A stretch of 64,000 bases of DNA from Bacteroides faecis MAJ27 (GTDB lineage Bacteria > Bacteroidota > Bacteroidia > Bacteroidales > Bacteroidaceae). Location: the NCBI RefSeq assembly GCF_900106755.1, contig NZ_FNNN01000005.1:186001-250000 (forward strand), written 5' to 3'. Positions within the stretch are counted from its first letter, which is position 1, and the number at the start of each line of letters is the position of its first letter. Both the position numbers and the translations under genes were made by a program. The notes under the pieces were generated by a model. The model saw only the letters and a program-made list of their open reading frames with translations. It was not told where the DNA came from and made no database searches. Below, piece after piece: positions 1-8,452 of the stretch.

Positions 1-282
1 GTATCCGATCCGGATAAAGCATATAAAGCATTGAAAGATAATCATTTTGCTGTGAATATAACAGATGTAGTTGGTATTAGCTGTCCGAATGTGCCGGGAG
101 CTTTGGCAAAAGTGCTGGGATTCTTGTCGGCAGAGGGCGTCTTTATCGAATACATGTATTCATTTGCCAATAATAATGTGGCAAATGTTGTGATTCGTCC
201 CAGCAATATGGATAAGTGTATTGAAGTACTGAAAGAAAAGAAAGTCGATCTGTTGGCTGCGAGCGAATTGTATAAGCTGTAA
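1..282 (+). CDS. ACT-domain protein, C-terminal part (5' end outside window)
   Basis: The reading frame is open from the first base, so the window cuts the gene; 93 residues are visible before TAA. They form an ACT-type ligand-binding fold: residues around 'CPNVPGALAKVLGFL' match the loop and first helix of ACT domains, followed by the beta strand 'ANVVIRP'. ACT domains bind small ligands, often amino acids. In Bacteroides, short tandem-ACT proteins often sit beside phenylacetate-CoA ligase or indolepyruvate oxidoreductase genes, but the upstream neighbour is not visible. The TTG at 31 is not the real start, because the frame continues upstream of it. The family is secure; the ligand is unknown. 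Confidence 0.8.
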   Translation, partial: VSDPDKAYKALKDNHFAVNITDVVGISCPNVPGALAKVLGFLSAEGVFIEYMYSFANNNVANVVIRPSNMDKCIEVLKEKKVDLLAASELYKL

Positions 283-306
283 CCGGGTGACTGACAATAC
301 AAGCGG

Positions 307-376
307 ACGGTGAACGAGGAACAGTAGGGCTGATGTATGAGCATGGCACTACTTGTTTGTCGTTCACCGTTTATTA
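307..376 (+). terminator. Hairpin downstream of the ACT gene
   Basis: An 11-bp perfect stem (acggtgaacga at 307-317 with tcgttcaccgt at 360-370) encloses a 42-nt loop and is followed by a weak T-rich stretch. It lies just after the ACT gene stop and before the bamD promoter. The long loop makes it a weaker candidate than the other terminators here. Confidence 0.5.
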
Positions 377-464
377 TTGACTGTTGGCAGCTTCCCGTTC
401 GACGTCATTTTTTCTCTTTTCGTCGATGTTTAACGCCTTTTATGTATTAAAAAACATAGATTAA

Positions 465-496
465 TTGGTTAATTCCCCGCGAATAAGTAACTTTGC
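465..496 (+). promoter_or_regulatory. Bacteroides-type promoter for bamD operon
   Basis: TTG at 465-467 and TAACTTTGC at 488-496 match the -33 and -7 elements with a 20-bp spacer. Transcription would start near 503, leaving a very short leader before the bamD ATG at 515. Confidence 0.65.
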
Positions 497-514
497 GCAA
501 TATTTTTTAAAAGG

Positions 515-1318
515 ATGAAGAAAAATATCATTATAACTTTGCTCGCAGCAGCCTCTCTGACATCGTGTGGAGAGTACAACAAATTGCTGAAAAGTACCGA
601 TTGCGAATACAAGTACGAGGCCGCCAAAAACTATTTTGCAAAAGGGCAGTATAACCGCTCAGCTACCTTGCTGAACGAATTGATTACAATCCTTAAAGGA
701 ACCGATAAGGCGGAGGAGTCTCTGTATATGTTGGGTATGAGTTACTATAATCAGAAAGATTATCAGACAGCTGCCCAGACATTTATCACCTATTTCAACA
801 CTTATCCTCGTGGGACTTTCACTGAACTGGCACGTTTCCATGCAGGTAAATCCCTGTTCCTGGATACTCCGGAACCACGTTTGGATCAATCAAGCACTTA
901 TCAGGCTATCCAGCAACTGCAGATGTTCATGGAGTATTTCCCGAACAGTACCAAGAAGCAGGAAGCGCAAGATATGATTTTTGCTTTGCAGGATAAACTG
1001 GTGTTGAAAGAACTCTATTCAGCGAAGTTGTATTATAATCTGGGCAACTATCTGGGAAATAACTATGAGTCATGTGTAATTACAGCCCAGAATGCACTCA
1101 AAGATTATCCCTATACAGATTATCGCGAAGAACTTTCTATCTTGATTCTGCGTGCCAGACATGAAATGGCCATTTATAGTGTAGAAGATAAGAAGATGGA
1201 TCGTTACCGTGAAACGGTAGATGAATATTATGCTTTTAAGAATGAATTTCCAGAAAGCAAATACCTGAAAGAGGCCGAAAAAATATTCAATGAATCACAG
1301 AAAGTAATTAAAGACTAA
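515..1318 (+). CDS. bamD: Outer membrane assembly lipoprotein BamD
   Basis: This is an outer-membrane lipoprotein of the BAM complex, which inserts beta-barrel proteins. It has a lipoprotein signal peptide (MKKNIIITLLAAASLTSC) with lipidated Cys18. TPR-like helical pairs follow, such as 'LGMSYYNQKDYQTAAQTF' near residue 75, and continue to the end. Length is 267 aa, near the E. coli 245. It is first in an apparent operon with the omega gene 14 bp downstream; the same bamD-omega-DUF4293 order is common in Bacteroidetes. The ATG at 515 is the only start that gives a signal peptide. Confidence 0.93.
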   Translation: MKKNIIITLLAAASLTSCGEYNKLLKSTDCEYKYEAAKNYFAKGQYNRSATLLNELITILKGTDKAEESLYMLGMSYYNQKDYQTAAQTFITYFNTYPRGTFTELARFHAGKSLFLDTPEPRLDQSSTYQAIQQLQMFMEYFPNSTKKQEAQDMIFALQDKLVLKELYSAKLYYNLGNYLGNNYESCVITAQNALKDYPYTDYREELSILILRARHEMAIYSVEDKKMDRYRETVDEYYAFKNEFPESKYLKEAEKIFNESQKVIKD

Positions 1319-1332
1319 ATTAAAATAGATTT

Positions 1333-1668
1333 ATGGACTACAAAAAAACGAATGCTCCTGCTACGACAGTAACCCGTGATATGATGGAACTCTGTGCTGA
1401 CACAGGGAATGTTTATGAAACTGTTGCCATTATTGGTAAGCGTGCTAATCAGATTAGTGTGGAAATTAAAAACGATCTTTCTAAGAAATTAGCAGAGTTT
1501 GCTTCTTACAATGATAATCTGGAAGAAGTATTCGAAAATAGAGAGCAGATTGAAATTTCTCGTTATTATGAGAAACTTCCGAAACCTGACTTGATTGCTA
1601 CACAGGAATACATCGAAGGGAAAATTTATTATAGAAATCCGGCTAAGGAGAAAGAAAAACTTCAGTAA
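1333..1668 (+). CDS. rpoZ: RNA polymerase omega-like subunit (Rpb6/RpoZ family)
   Basis: A 111-aa protein of the Bacteroidetes omega family, the small RNA polymerase subunit that helps fold and hold beta'. The stretch 'NVYETVAIIGKRANQISVEI' is the omega/Rpb6 signature region, with the family's alanine- and arginine-containing helix. It follows bamD by 14 bp and is probably cotranscribed. The C-terminal 40 residues ('RYYEKLPKPDLIATQEYIEG') are a Bacteroidetes-type tail. The call rests on family resemblance and this well-known neighbourhood. Confidence 0.85.
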   Translation: MDYKKTNAPATTVTRDMMELCADTGNVYETVAIIGKRANQISVEIKNDLSKKLAEFASYNDNLEEVFENREQIEISRYYEKLPKPDLIATQEYIEGKIYYRNPAKEKEKLQ

Positions 1669-1774
1669 TTTATTTTCTAACGAAAGAATTGATAGTCAAG
1701 TAGTAAGCGGGAAGTATTTTCCTATTCCTTATTGCTTGGCTATTATTGTTTAACTTAACTACTATAGAATATTT

Positions 1775-2218
1775 ATGATTCAACGGATTCAAAGTTTGTA
1801 CTTATTGATTGTTACAGCGTTGCTGATCGCAGCAATGTGTTTGCCAATGGGATATTTTATCGACACTACGGGAGAACATCCTTTTAAAGCTCTGGGAATA
1901 GATGTGAATGGAACTTTCCAGTCTACTTGGGGGATATTTGGTATTCTGATGCTGAGTGCCCTGGTAGCTTTTGCGACTATTTTTCTGTATAAGAACCGCA
2001 TGTTACAGATTCGCATGTCGATCTTCAATAGTTTGTTGCTGGTAGGTTATTATATTGCCTTTATTGCTTTCTATTTTGCATTGAAGAGCGACGCTAATTT
2101 GTTCCGTATTGGTTGGGCACTTTGTTTGCCACTGGTATCCATTGTTCTGAACGTGCTGGCTATTCGTGCTATCGGACGTGATGAAGTGATGGTGAAGGCT
2201 GCAGACAGACTTCGGTAA
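1775..2218 (+). CDS. DUF4293 membrane protein
   Basis: A 147-aa protein with four predicted membrane helices: residues about 7-27, 47-67, 78-100 and 105-127. The opening 'MIQRIQSLYLLIVTALLI' is typical of DUF4293 proteins, found almost only in Bacteroidetes and of unknown function. It is third in the bamD-omega cluster, after a 106-bp gap, and ends just before a strong terminator. No catalytic motif is visible. Confidence 0.8.
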   Translation: MIQRIQSLYLLIVTALLIAAMCLPMGYFIDTTGEHPFKALGIDVNGTFQSTWGIFGILMLSALVAFATIFLYKNRMLQIRMSIFNSLLLVGYYIAFIAFYFALKSDANLFRIGWALCLPLVSIVLNVLAIRAIGRDEVMVKAADRLR

Positions 2219-2262
2219 GAGTATGAAGGAAGCTCCCGGCATAGGGAGTGGCTTTATAGAAA

Positions 2263-2300
2263 TAAAAAAACAGGCGCGAACTTCGCGCCTGTTTTTTTAT
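2263..2300. terminator. Bidirectional Rho-independent terminator
   Basis: The stem aggcgcgaa/ttcgcgcct (about 2272-2290) is flanked by A7 on the left and T8 on the right. It therefore can end transcription from the rightward DUF4293 gene and from the leftward barrel gene that meets it. Confidence 0.92.
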
Positions 2301-2312
2301 TTCTACTATCTT

Positions 2313-3035
2313 TTACTTTTTCAGATCGAATAGATAAGTGAATTTCACCGTGATTGTGCCATGAGCTGCACGAGAGAAATAGTCTTTTTTCGTTGTACTG
2401 TAAAAGTCGGACAATGCAAAATAATAACGTCCTTCGAGCAGGAAGCTGCCGGCTTTCTTGGTTCTGAATTCTATTCCACCACCACCGGCTATACCGTAAT
2501 CGAATTTGTTTTGGATTTTATCACCGTAAACAGCTTTTTGCGTGTCTGTCAGTTTATTCATATCTATATTCTCCATACTTTCAGATTCGCTGATCAAGAG
2601 TCCGATCTGCGGACCGGCGTTGACAAAGAATTGCAATCCTCTTTCTTTTCCGAATGCCAGATGCGCCAGGAAAGGGATATCGATATAAGTCATTTTCCGT
2701 GTGTATGAGCGGGTAGGATCTTCCACTGTCTGTCCGTTTGCATCCATAATTTCGAATAGCTCATCCCAGCCACGTTGTGAGATGTTTAACTCCACTTGCG
2801 CGCCACAGATCATCGCAAAATATTTTTCGGAAATATAACGTGCTGTCAACCCTCCGGTGATACCCATTAATGAGTTTTGCTTGATTTTAGGAGTAAATGA
2901 AGCACTGTTTAAGTTGACACCCCCATTAAACCCGACAGAAAAATTCTGGCGTGGTTCGCCAATCTGTGCGGTGGCCGGAAGTGCAAGTCCCATTATCAGG
3001 GAAGCAGCGATCAGAACAGATTTTATCTTTATCAT
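2313..3035 (-). CDS. PorT-like outer-membrane beta-barrel protein
   Basis: A 240-aa protein with signal peptide MIKIKSVLIAASLIMGLALPATAQ. The mature part alternates polar and apolar strands and ends in an aromatic-rich strand ('ITVKFTYLFDLKK'), as in the PorT/OMP_b-brl_2 barrels of Bacteroidetes. 'NFSVGFNGGVNLNSASF' near the N-terminus of the mature protein is a typical first strand. It starts 8 bp after the end of the LysM gene on the same strand, so the two form an operon with LysM first. The exact role is unknown; relatives are linked to secretion or are of unknown function. Confidence 0.8.
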   Translation of the reverse strand: MIKIKSVLIAASLIMGLALPATAQIGEPRQNFSVGFNGGVNLNSASFTPKIKQNSLMGITGGLTARYISEKYFAMICGAQVELNISQRGWDELFEIMDANGQTVEDPTRSYTRKMTYIDIPFLAHLAFGKERGLQFFVNAGPQIGLLISESESMENIDMNKLTDTQKAVYGDKIQNKFDYGIAGGGGIEFRTKKAGSFLLEGRYYFALSDFYSTTKKDYFSRAAHGTITVKFTYLFDLKK

Positions 3036-3043
3036 TTTTTGTA

Positions 3044-4810
3044 TTATTCGAAGTCAAGTTTTACTAATTCAAAATTCTTCGTGAAATGGATGAAGAATAC
3101 TTTCTTGTTGATGAATCCTCCCCAGTTGTTGACGCGTTCAAATTTGAATCCTGTCTGTATGGGAGTCAGATTCATTTTTGGCAAGTTGTTTTCCAGCTCC
3201 GAGCCATAGCGTGACAATCCTTTCAGAAAGAAGAAACCTGTATCAAAACCGAGCATTCCGTAGCTGGGATATTTGCTGACTAAATCTTTACTATACCATT
3301 TGTGGTAATTGTTGATGAACTGTATAGCAGCCGGAAACAATGTATTGGTGTAGAATGATGAATAGAAATAGGTATCCAGTTCAAAGAAACTTTCCAGATG
3401 ATCCCGGGTGTACGTTTGCCATTCAGGATAACCGAACAGGCGGATATTCTGCTCCGGAGTGTCTCTGACCAATAGAATCAGCTGAGGAAGAATCTTGATC
3501 AGCATAACATTATTGCCTGAAGCCGGGATGAAAACATTTTCCTTGTCAGTGCGAAGAGCTTCCTTCAGCATATCTTTGGTAGCGTTTTCATTGACGGTTT
3601 TCATCGATATTCCCTTGTTTTTCAGCTCTTGTTTCATGCCACTTATAAACTCAGCCTTTTCTTTGTCTGCGCTGGTTGGCTCAATGAAAATGACGTTTGC
3701 ATTCGGAAATTGGCGGGTAAAGTGTTCGTATACTTCTGAATACAAATAGGATTGTGGAGTATTAATCTGATAGATGGCGGGATTATTAAACACCTCTTCA
3801 CCTTTCGAAGAGAAAGGGATGACTAACCGTATATCATTCTTTTTTGCAAAAGTAGATAAAGGTTTGATTTGCTGCTGGTGCATCGGGCCGAAAATGACAT
3901 TCATACTCTTCATCTCATTCTTAGCCAGAATAGAATTTAATGTAGAAACATCTTTCCCACAGTCATATACATATAAATCAATGGAAGTGCCTGTACGTTT
4001 CAGGCTGTCTACTGCCATCAGGAAACCTTCATAATATTCCACCATCCGTTTGTCTTCCTGGAAAGGCAATAGCAAAGCGGCTTTGATAGTGGAAATTTCC
4101 TGAGGAGTTTCTTTACTCTTGCGGAAAAGTTCGTTGTTGCTGGGTGGAATAGCGTACGGGTCCTCTTTGGGAGTTGTCGGCTGCATCGTTATTGCGCCAG
4201 GATAGGGGATGCAAAGATATTGTCCTTTTTTCATTCCGTTTTTCAGTTCGGGATTGGCGGCAAGCAGTTCTTGCTCGCTGATTCCGTATTCGCGGCTTAC
4301 GCTGAATACAGTTTCTTTGCGTTTCACCTTATGCATATCTTTGCATCTGGATTGTACAGGACCTTGGATAGCAGGTTTATCAACCGGTGTTTGTGCCGTT
4401 GCTGTTTCCGGTTCTTGCTCCAATGGGATGAGAATCACCTGACCGATACGGAAGTTTTCAGCGCTTAATCCCGGATTTGCTTCACAAATGGCTTTCGCAG
4501 ATACATTATAGATTGTAGTCAGTTTATATAAAGTTTCTCCGGATTGAATCGTATGAAATGTTTCTCCTTTCTGGCTTTCTTTTCCTTTAGGGATTTTTAT
4601 GGCCTGTCCGGCATAAATTTTCTCATCACATCCGGGATTCAAACGTATGATGTCGTTTGTTGTGACATTATACATCTTGGCGATTGAGTATAAACTCTGT
4701 CCTTTTTCGATGGTATGCAAGAAGTAAGATTGGTTCTCTTGTGCATAACTAATAGCGTATGAGGCGCTTATAAAAAACAAACATAAGAATATTCGGCTTA
4801 TCGGTTTCAT
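3044..4810 (-). CDS. Triple LysM protein with periplasmic-binding-like domain
   Basis: A secreted cell-wall-associated protein of 588 aa. Signal peptide (MKPISRIFLCLFFISASYAISYAQ), then three LysM repeats at about residues 28-70, 84-127 and 155-200 ('HTIEKGQSLYSIAKMYNV', 'HTIQSGETLYKLTTIYNV', 'HKVKRKETVFSVSREYGI'), which bind peptidoglycan. The C-terminal 350 residues resemble the type-1 periplasmic binding fold ('AALLLPFQEDKRMVEYYEGF', 'VNVIFGPMHQQQ'-like core). The ATG at 4810 is chosen over an upstream in-frame ATG at 4840 because only it opens directly on a signal peptide. A role in envelope sensing or amidase activation is inference only. Confidence 0.82.
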   Translation of the reverse strand: MKPISRIFLCLFFISASYAISYAQENQSYFLHTIEKGQSLYSIAKMYNVTTNDIIRLNPGCDEKIYAGQAIKIPKGKESQKGETFHTIQSGETLYKLTTIYNVSAKAICEANPGLSAENFRIGQVILIPLEQEPETATAQTPVDKPAIQGPVQSRCKDMHKVKRKETVFSVSREYGISEQELLAANPELKNGMKKGQYLCIPYPGAITMQPTTPKEDPYAIPPSNNELFRKSKETPQEISTIKAALLLPFQEDKRMVEYYEGFLMAVDSLKRTGTSIDLYVYDCGKDVSTLNSILAKNEMKSMNVIFGPMHQQQIKPLSTFAKKNDIRLVIPFSSKGEEVFNNPAIYQINTPQSYLYSEVYEHFTRQFPNANVIFIEPTSADKEKAEFISGMKQELKNKGISMKTVNENATKDMLKEALRTDKENVFIPASGNNVMLIKILPQLILLVRDTPEQNIRLFGYPEWQTYTRDHLESFFELDTYFYSSFYTNTLFPAAIQFINNYHKWYSKDLVSKYPSYGMLGFDTGFFFLKGLSRYGSELENNLPKMNLTPIQTGFKFERVNNWGGFINKKVFFIHFTKNFELVKLDFE

Positions 4811-4936
4811 CAATTTATAACTATTGGTTCTTGAAATCAAGGAACAAAGGTACGAATAATGCCCTATATCTTCATAAGATTTGAGTTAAGAAAATAATAT
4901 TGTGCTTTTTTAGGAGCATATTTCGGGCGGAAACAT

Positions 4937-4944
4937 TAATTTTG
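4937..4944 (+). promoter_or_regulatory. Candidate -7 element for uvrA
   Basis: TAATTTTG matches TAnnTTTG, but no good -33 is seen. A start near 4950 would argue for uvrA initiation at the ATG at 4962 or 4968 instead of 4953. Confidence 0.35.
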
Positions 4945-4952
4945 TACCATTT

Positions 4953-7793
4953 ATGAAGGATATGAATATGCAAGAAACAGAATATATTAATGTGTATGGT
5001 GCTCGTGTGCACAACTTGAAAGATATTGATGCTGAAATTCCCCGTAACAGTTTGACAGTGATTACCGGATTGAGTGGTAGTGGTAAATCTTCTTTGGCTT
5101 TCGATACGATATTTGCCGAGGGACAACGCCGTTATATCGAGACTTTTTCAGCCTATGCCCGCAACTTCCTGGGGAATCTGGAACGTCCGGATGTCGATAA
5201 AATAACCGGTTTGAGTCCGGTTATTTCCATTGAACAAAAGACGACGAATAAAAATCCCCGTTCCACTGTAGGAACAACAACGGAGATATACGATTATCTT
5301 CGTCTGCTTTATGCCCGTGCAGGTATTGCCTATTCGTACTTGTCGGGTGAGGAGATGGTGAAATATACGGAGGAACAGATTCTGGATCTGATTCTGAAAG
5401 ATTATAAAGGAAAGAAGATATACTTGCTCGCACCATTGGTCCGTTCGCGTAAAGGACATTACAAAGAACTTTTCGAACAGGTACGCAAGAAAGGATATCT
5501 CTATGTACGGGTAGATGGCGAACTGCGTGAAGTGACACATGGTATGAAGCTCGACCGTTACAAAAATCATGATATTGAGGTTGTAATAGATAAGCTGATT
5601 GTAGCTGATAAAGATGATAAACGACTGAAACAGAGCGTGGCAACTGCGATGCGTCAAGGTGATGGTTTATTGATGATTCTCGATGCACAAACAGAAAATA
5701 TCCGCCATTACAGCAAGCGCCTGATGTGTCCGGTCACAGGATTGTCTTATCGGGAACCGGCTCCTCACAACTTCTCGTTCAACTCTCCGCAGGGAGCATG
5801 TCCGAAGTGTAAAGGATTGGGAGCCGTTAATCAGATCGATGTCGATAAGGTGATTCCCGACCGTGAACTTTCCATCTATGAAGGAGCCATAGCGCCTTTG
5901 GGAAAATACAAGAATGCGATGATTTTCTGGCAGATTGGTGCTTTGCTGGAGAAGTATGAGGCTACTTTAAAAACTCCGATGAAGGAATTGTCAGACGATG
6001 CGGTTGAAGAAATCCTGTATGGTTCTGACGATCGGATTAAGATCAAAAGTTCGTTGATAGGGACTTCTTCCGATTACTTTGTGACCTACGAGGGAGTCGT
6101 AAAATATATCCAGATGCTTCAGGAAAAAGATGCATCTGCTACAGCGCAGAAGTGGGCGGAACAGTTTGCACGGACCACTGTTTGTCCGGAATGTAAAGGT
6201 GCCCGGTTGAATAAAGAAGCATTACACTTCCGTATTCACGACAAGAACATCAATGAGCTGGCAAATATGGACATTAATGAGCTATATGACTGGCTGATGA
6301 ATGTGGACCAGTTCCTGTCTGACAAACAGAAGAAAATCGCTGCCGAGATTCTGAAAGAGATTCGTACGCGTTTGAGATTCCTGCTGGATGTAGGGCTGGA
6401 TTATCTGGCGCTGAATCGTAGTTCAGTCAGTCTGTCCGGTGGTGAAAGCCAGCGTATTCGTCTCGCTACACAGATTGGTTCCCAATTGGTGAATGTACTT
6501 TATATTCTGGATGAACCCAGTATCGGATTGCACCAGCGTGACAATCTGCGACTGATCCGTTCGTTGAAGGAGCTCCGTGATATGGGGAACTCTGTTATAG
6601 TAGTTGAACATGATAAAGATATGATGCTGGCTGCCGACTATGTGATTGATATGGGACCGAAAGCGGGACGTCTGGGCGGAGAAGTCGTTTTCTCCGGAAC
6701 TCCGTCGGAAATGCTTAAAACCGAAACGATGACTTCGCAATATCTGAACGGAAAGATGAAAATAGAAATTCCGGTCAAGCGGAGAAAAGGGAATGGGAAG
6801 TCTATCTGGCTGAAAGGAGCGAAAGGAAATAATCTGAAGAATGTAGATGTTGAATTTCCGTTAGGTAAGTTGATTTGTGTGACAGGAGTATCCGGAAGCG
6901 GTAAGTCGACTTTGATTAATGAGACTTTGCAGCCGATTCTTTCACAGAAATTCTATCGTTCCTTGCAGGACCCCTTGGAATACGAGTCTATTGAAGGACT
7001 GGAAAATATAGATAAGGTAGTCGATGTGGATCAGTCTCCGATAGGACGTACTCCTCGCTCCAATCCGGCTACCTATACGGGTGTATTTTCAGATATCCGT
7101 AATTTGTTTGTAAGTCTTCCGGAAGCCAAGATCCGCGGTTATAAACCCGGTCGTTTCTCTTTCAATGTATCGGGCGGTCGTTGTGAAGCCTGTACGGGTA
7201 ACGGATACAAGACGATTGAAATGAACTTCTTGCCGGATGTGTATGTACCTTGTGAAGTTTGCCATGGCAAACGCTATAATCGTGAAACGCTGGAAGTACG
7301 TTTCAAAGGAAAGTCCATTGCTGATGTGCTTGATATGACTATCAACCGTGCTGTCGAATTTTTTGAGAATGTTCCGCAGATTCTGAATAAGATAAAAGTC
7401 TTGCAGGATGTCGGTTTGGGCTATATTAAATTAGGACAGTCATCTACCACCCTTTCCGGTGGAGAGAGCCAGCGTGTGAAACTAGCGACAGAATTGTCCA
7501 AACGAGATACCGGTAAAACACTTTACATTCTTGACGAACCGACTACCGGCCTCCATTTCGAAGATATCCGTGTGTTGATGGGGGTACTTAATAAATTGGT
7601 GGATAAGGGCAATACCGTTATTGTAATCGAACATAACTTGGACGTTATCAAGATGGCGGATTATATCATAGACATGGGGCCTGAAGGTGGTAAGGGCGGG
7701 GGAGTACTCCTTAGCTACGGAACACCGGAAGAGGTTGCGAAGAGCCAGAAAGGTTATACTCCGAAGTTTCTTCGCGAGGAGTTAGGACTTTGA
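4953..7793 (+). CDS. uvrA: UvrABC excinuclease subunit A
   Basis: The DNA-damage-recognising ATPase of nucleotide excision repair, 946 aa, full length. Two ABC modules are visible: Walker A 'GLSGSGKSS' near residues 39-47 and 'GVSGSGKST' near 650, with signatures 'LSGGESQRIRLA' and 'LSGGESQRVKLA'. Zinc-binding cysteines are present ('CPKCKGLG' near 285 and the CEACTGNG...CEVCHGKR pair near 746-775). Three ATGs lie at 4953, 4962 and 4968; the shortest form (MQETEYINVYGAR) looks closest to family N-termini. It has its own promoter region and diverges from the LysM gene. Confidence 0.97.
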   Translation: MKDMNMQETEYINVYGARVHNLKDIDAEIPRNSLTVITGLSGSGKSSLAFDTIFAEGQRRYIETFSAYARNFLGNLERPDVDKITGLSPVISIEQKTTNKNPRSTVGTTTEIYDYLRLLYARAGIAYSYLSGEEMVKYTEEQILDLILKDYKGKKIYLLAPLVRSRKGHYKELFEQVRKKGYLYVRVDGELREVTHGMKLDRYKNHDIEVVIDKLIVADKDDKRLKQSVATAMRQGDGLLMILDAQTENIRHYSKRLMCPVTGLSYREPAPHNFSFNSPQGACPKCKGLGAVNQIDVDKVIPDRELSIYEGAIAPLGKYKNAMIFWQIGALLEKYEATLKTPMKELSDDAVEEILYGSDDRIKIKSSLIGTSSDYFVTYEGVVKYIQMLQEKDASATAQKWAEQFARTTVCPECKGARLNKEALHFRIHDKNINELANMDINELYDWLMNVDQFLSDKQKKIAAEILKEIRTRLRFLLDVGLDYLALNRSSVSLSGGESQRIRLATQIGSQLVNVLYILDEPSIGLHQRDNLRLIRSLKELRDMGNSVIVVEHDKDMMLAADYVIDMGPKAGRLGGEVVFSGTPSEMLKTETMTSQYLNGKMKIEIPVKRRKGNGKSIWLKGAKGNNLKNVDVEFPLGKLICVTGVSGSGKSTLINETLQPILSQKFYRSLQDPLEYESIEGLENIDKVVDVDQSPIGRTPRSNPATYTGVFSDIRNLFVSLPEAKIRGYKPGRFSFNVSGGRCEACTGNGYKTIEMNFLPDVYVPCEVCHGKRYNRETLEVRFKGKSIADVLDMTINRAVEFFENVPQILNKIKVLQDVGLGYIKLGQSSTTLSGGESQRVKLATELSKRDTGKTLYILDEPTTGLHFEDIRVLMGVLNKLVDKGNTVIVIEHNLDVIKMADYIIDMGPEGGKGGGVLLSYGTPEEVAKSQKGYTPKFLREELGL

Positions 7794-7807
7794 TATTGAA
7801 GTATGAG

Positions 7808-7846
7808 TGCCGGCTTATGGGCTTTTGTCCGATAAGTCGGCATTTA
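7808..7846 (+). terminator. Terminator after uvrA
   Basis: The stem tgccggctta (7808-7817) pairs with taagtcggca (7833-7842), with one G-U pair, and is followed by ttt. It lies between uvrA and the true ybaK start and argues against translation of that stretch. Confidence 0.7.
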
Positions 7847-7897
7847 TCATATTCTTTAGTATATATTGCATACAAGATTAATAAAAGAAACAACAAA

Positions 7898-8377
7898 ATG
7901 AAGATCAATAAGACGAATGCGGCGCGTTTGCTGGATAAAGCTAAAATAGCTTATGAATTGATTCCTTATGAGGTGGACGAAAATGATCTGAGTGCTATTC
8001 ATGTAGCAGCCAATTTAGGCGAAAATATAGAGCAGGTATTTAAGACACTTGTTCTTCACGGTGACAAAAGCGGCTATTTTGTTTGCGTCATCCCGGGTGA
8101 ACACGAAGTTGATTTGAAACTGGCGGCAAAGGCTTCCGGCAATAAAAAGTGCGATCTCATACCCGTGAAGGAACTTCTTCCGCTGACGGGATATATCCGG
8201 GGAGGTTGTTCGCCCATTGGAATGAAGAAGCATTTTCCTACTTATATTCATGACACTTGCCTGCATTTTCCGTATATTTATGTAAGTGCCGGTGTACGGG
8301 GGCTTCAGATAAAGCTTGCACCGGATGATTTAATCCGTGAATCGAGGGCAGAAATTTGCCGTTTATTTGAGGAATAA
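7898..8377 (+). CDS. ybaK: Cys-tRNA(Pro) deacylase, YbaK family
   Basis: A trans-editing enzyme that hydrolyses Cys-tRNA(Pro) made by prolyl-tRNA synthetase. The 159-aa protein starts MKINKTNAARLLDKA and carries the YbaK features: 'EQVFKTLVLHG' with the conserved Lys, 'CVIPGEHEVDLKLAAKA', and 'GYIRGGCSPIGMKK', the GxxxGxxxPxG-like loop. Length fits the family (about 158-160). An open frame runs back to 7790, but its first 36 codons overlap the uvrA stop and the terminator, so the ATG at 7898 is preferred. Confidence 0.9.
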   Translation: MKINKTNAARLLDKAKIAYELIPYEVDENDLSAIHVAANLGENIEQVFKTLVLHGDKSGYFVCVIPGEHEVDLKLAAKASGNKKCDLIPVKELLPLTGYIRGGCSPIGMKKHFPTYIHDTCLHFPYIYVSAGVRGLQIKLAPDDLIRESRAEICRLFEE

Positions 8378-8399
8378 ATCCAAAAAAGTATATATTTGC
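8366..8399 (+). promoter_or_regulatory. Promoter of the peptide transporter gene
   Basis: TTTG at 8366-8369 and TATATTTGC at 8391-8399, spacer 21 bp. The expected leader is about 45 nt before the ATG at 8453. Confidence 0.6.
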
Positions 8400-8452
8400 A
8401 GAATATATGTCATTAGAAAAATTATCAATCATTAATTAATAAATTTATATCT

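Noticed and set aside
7790..7897. Longer form of the YbaK protein starting at 7790
   Set aside because: The extra 36 codons overlap the uvrA stop and cover its terminator hairpin; the family N-terminus matches the ATG at 7898.
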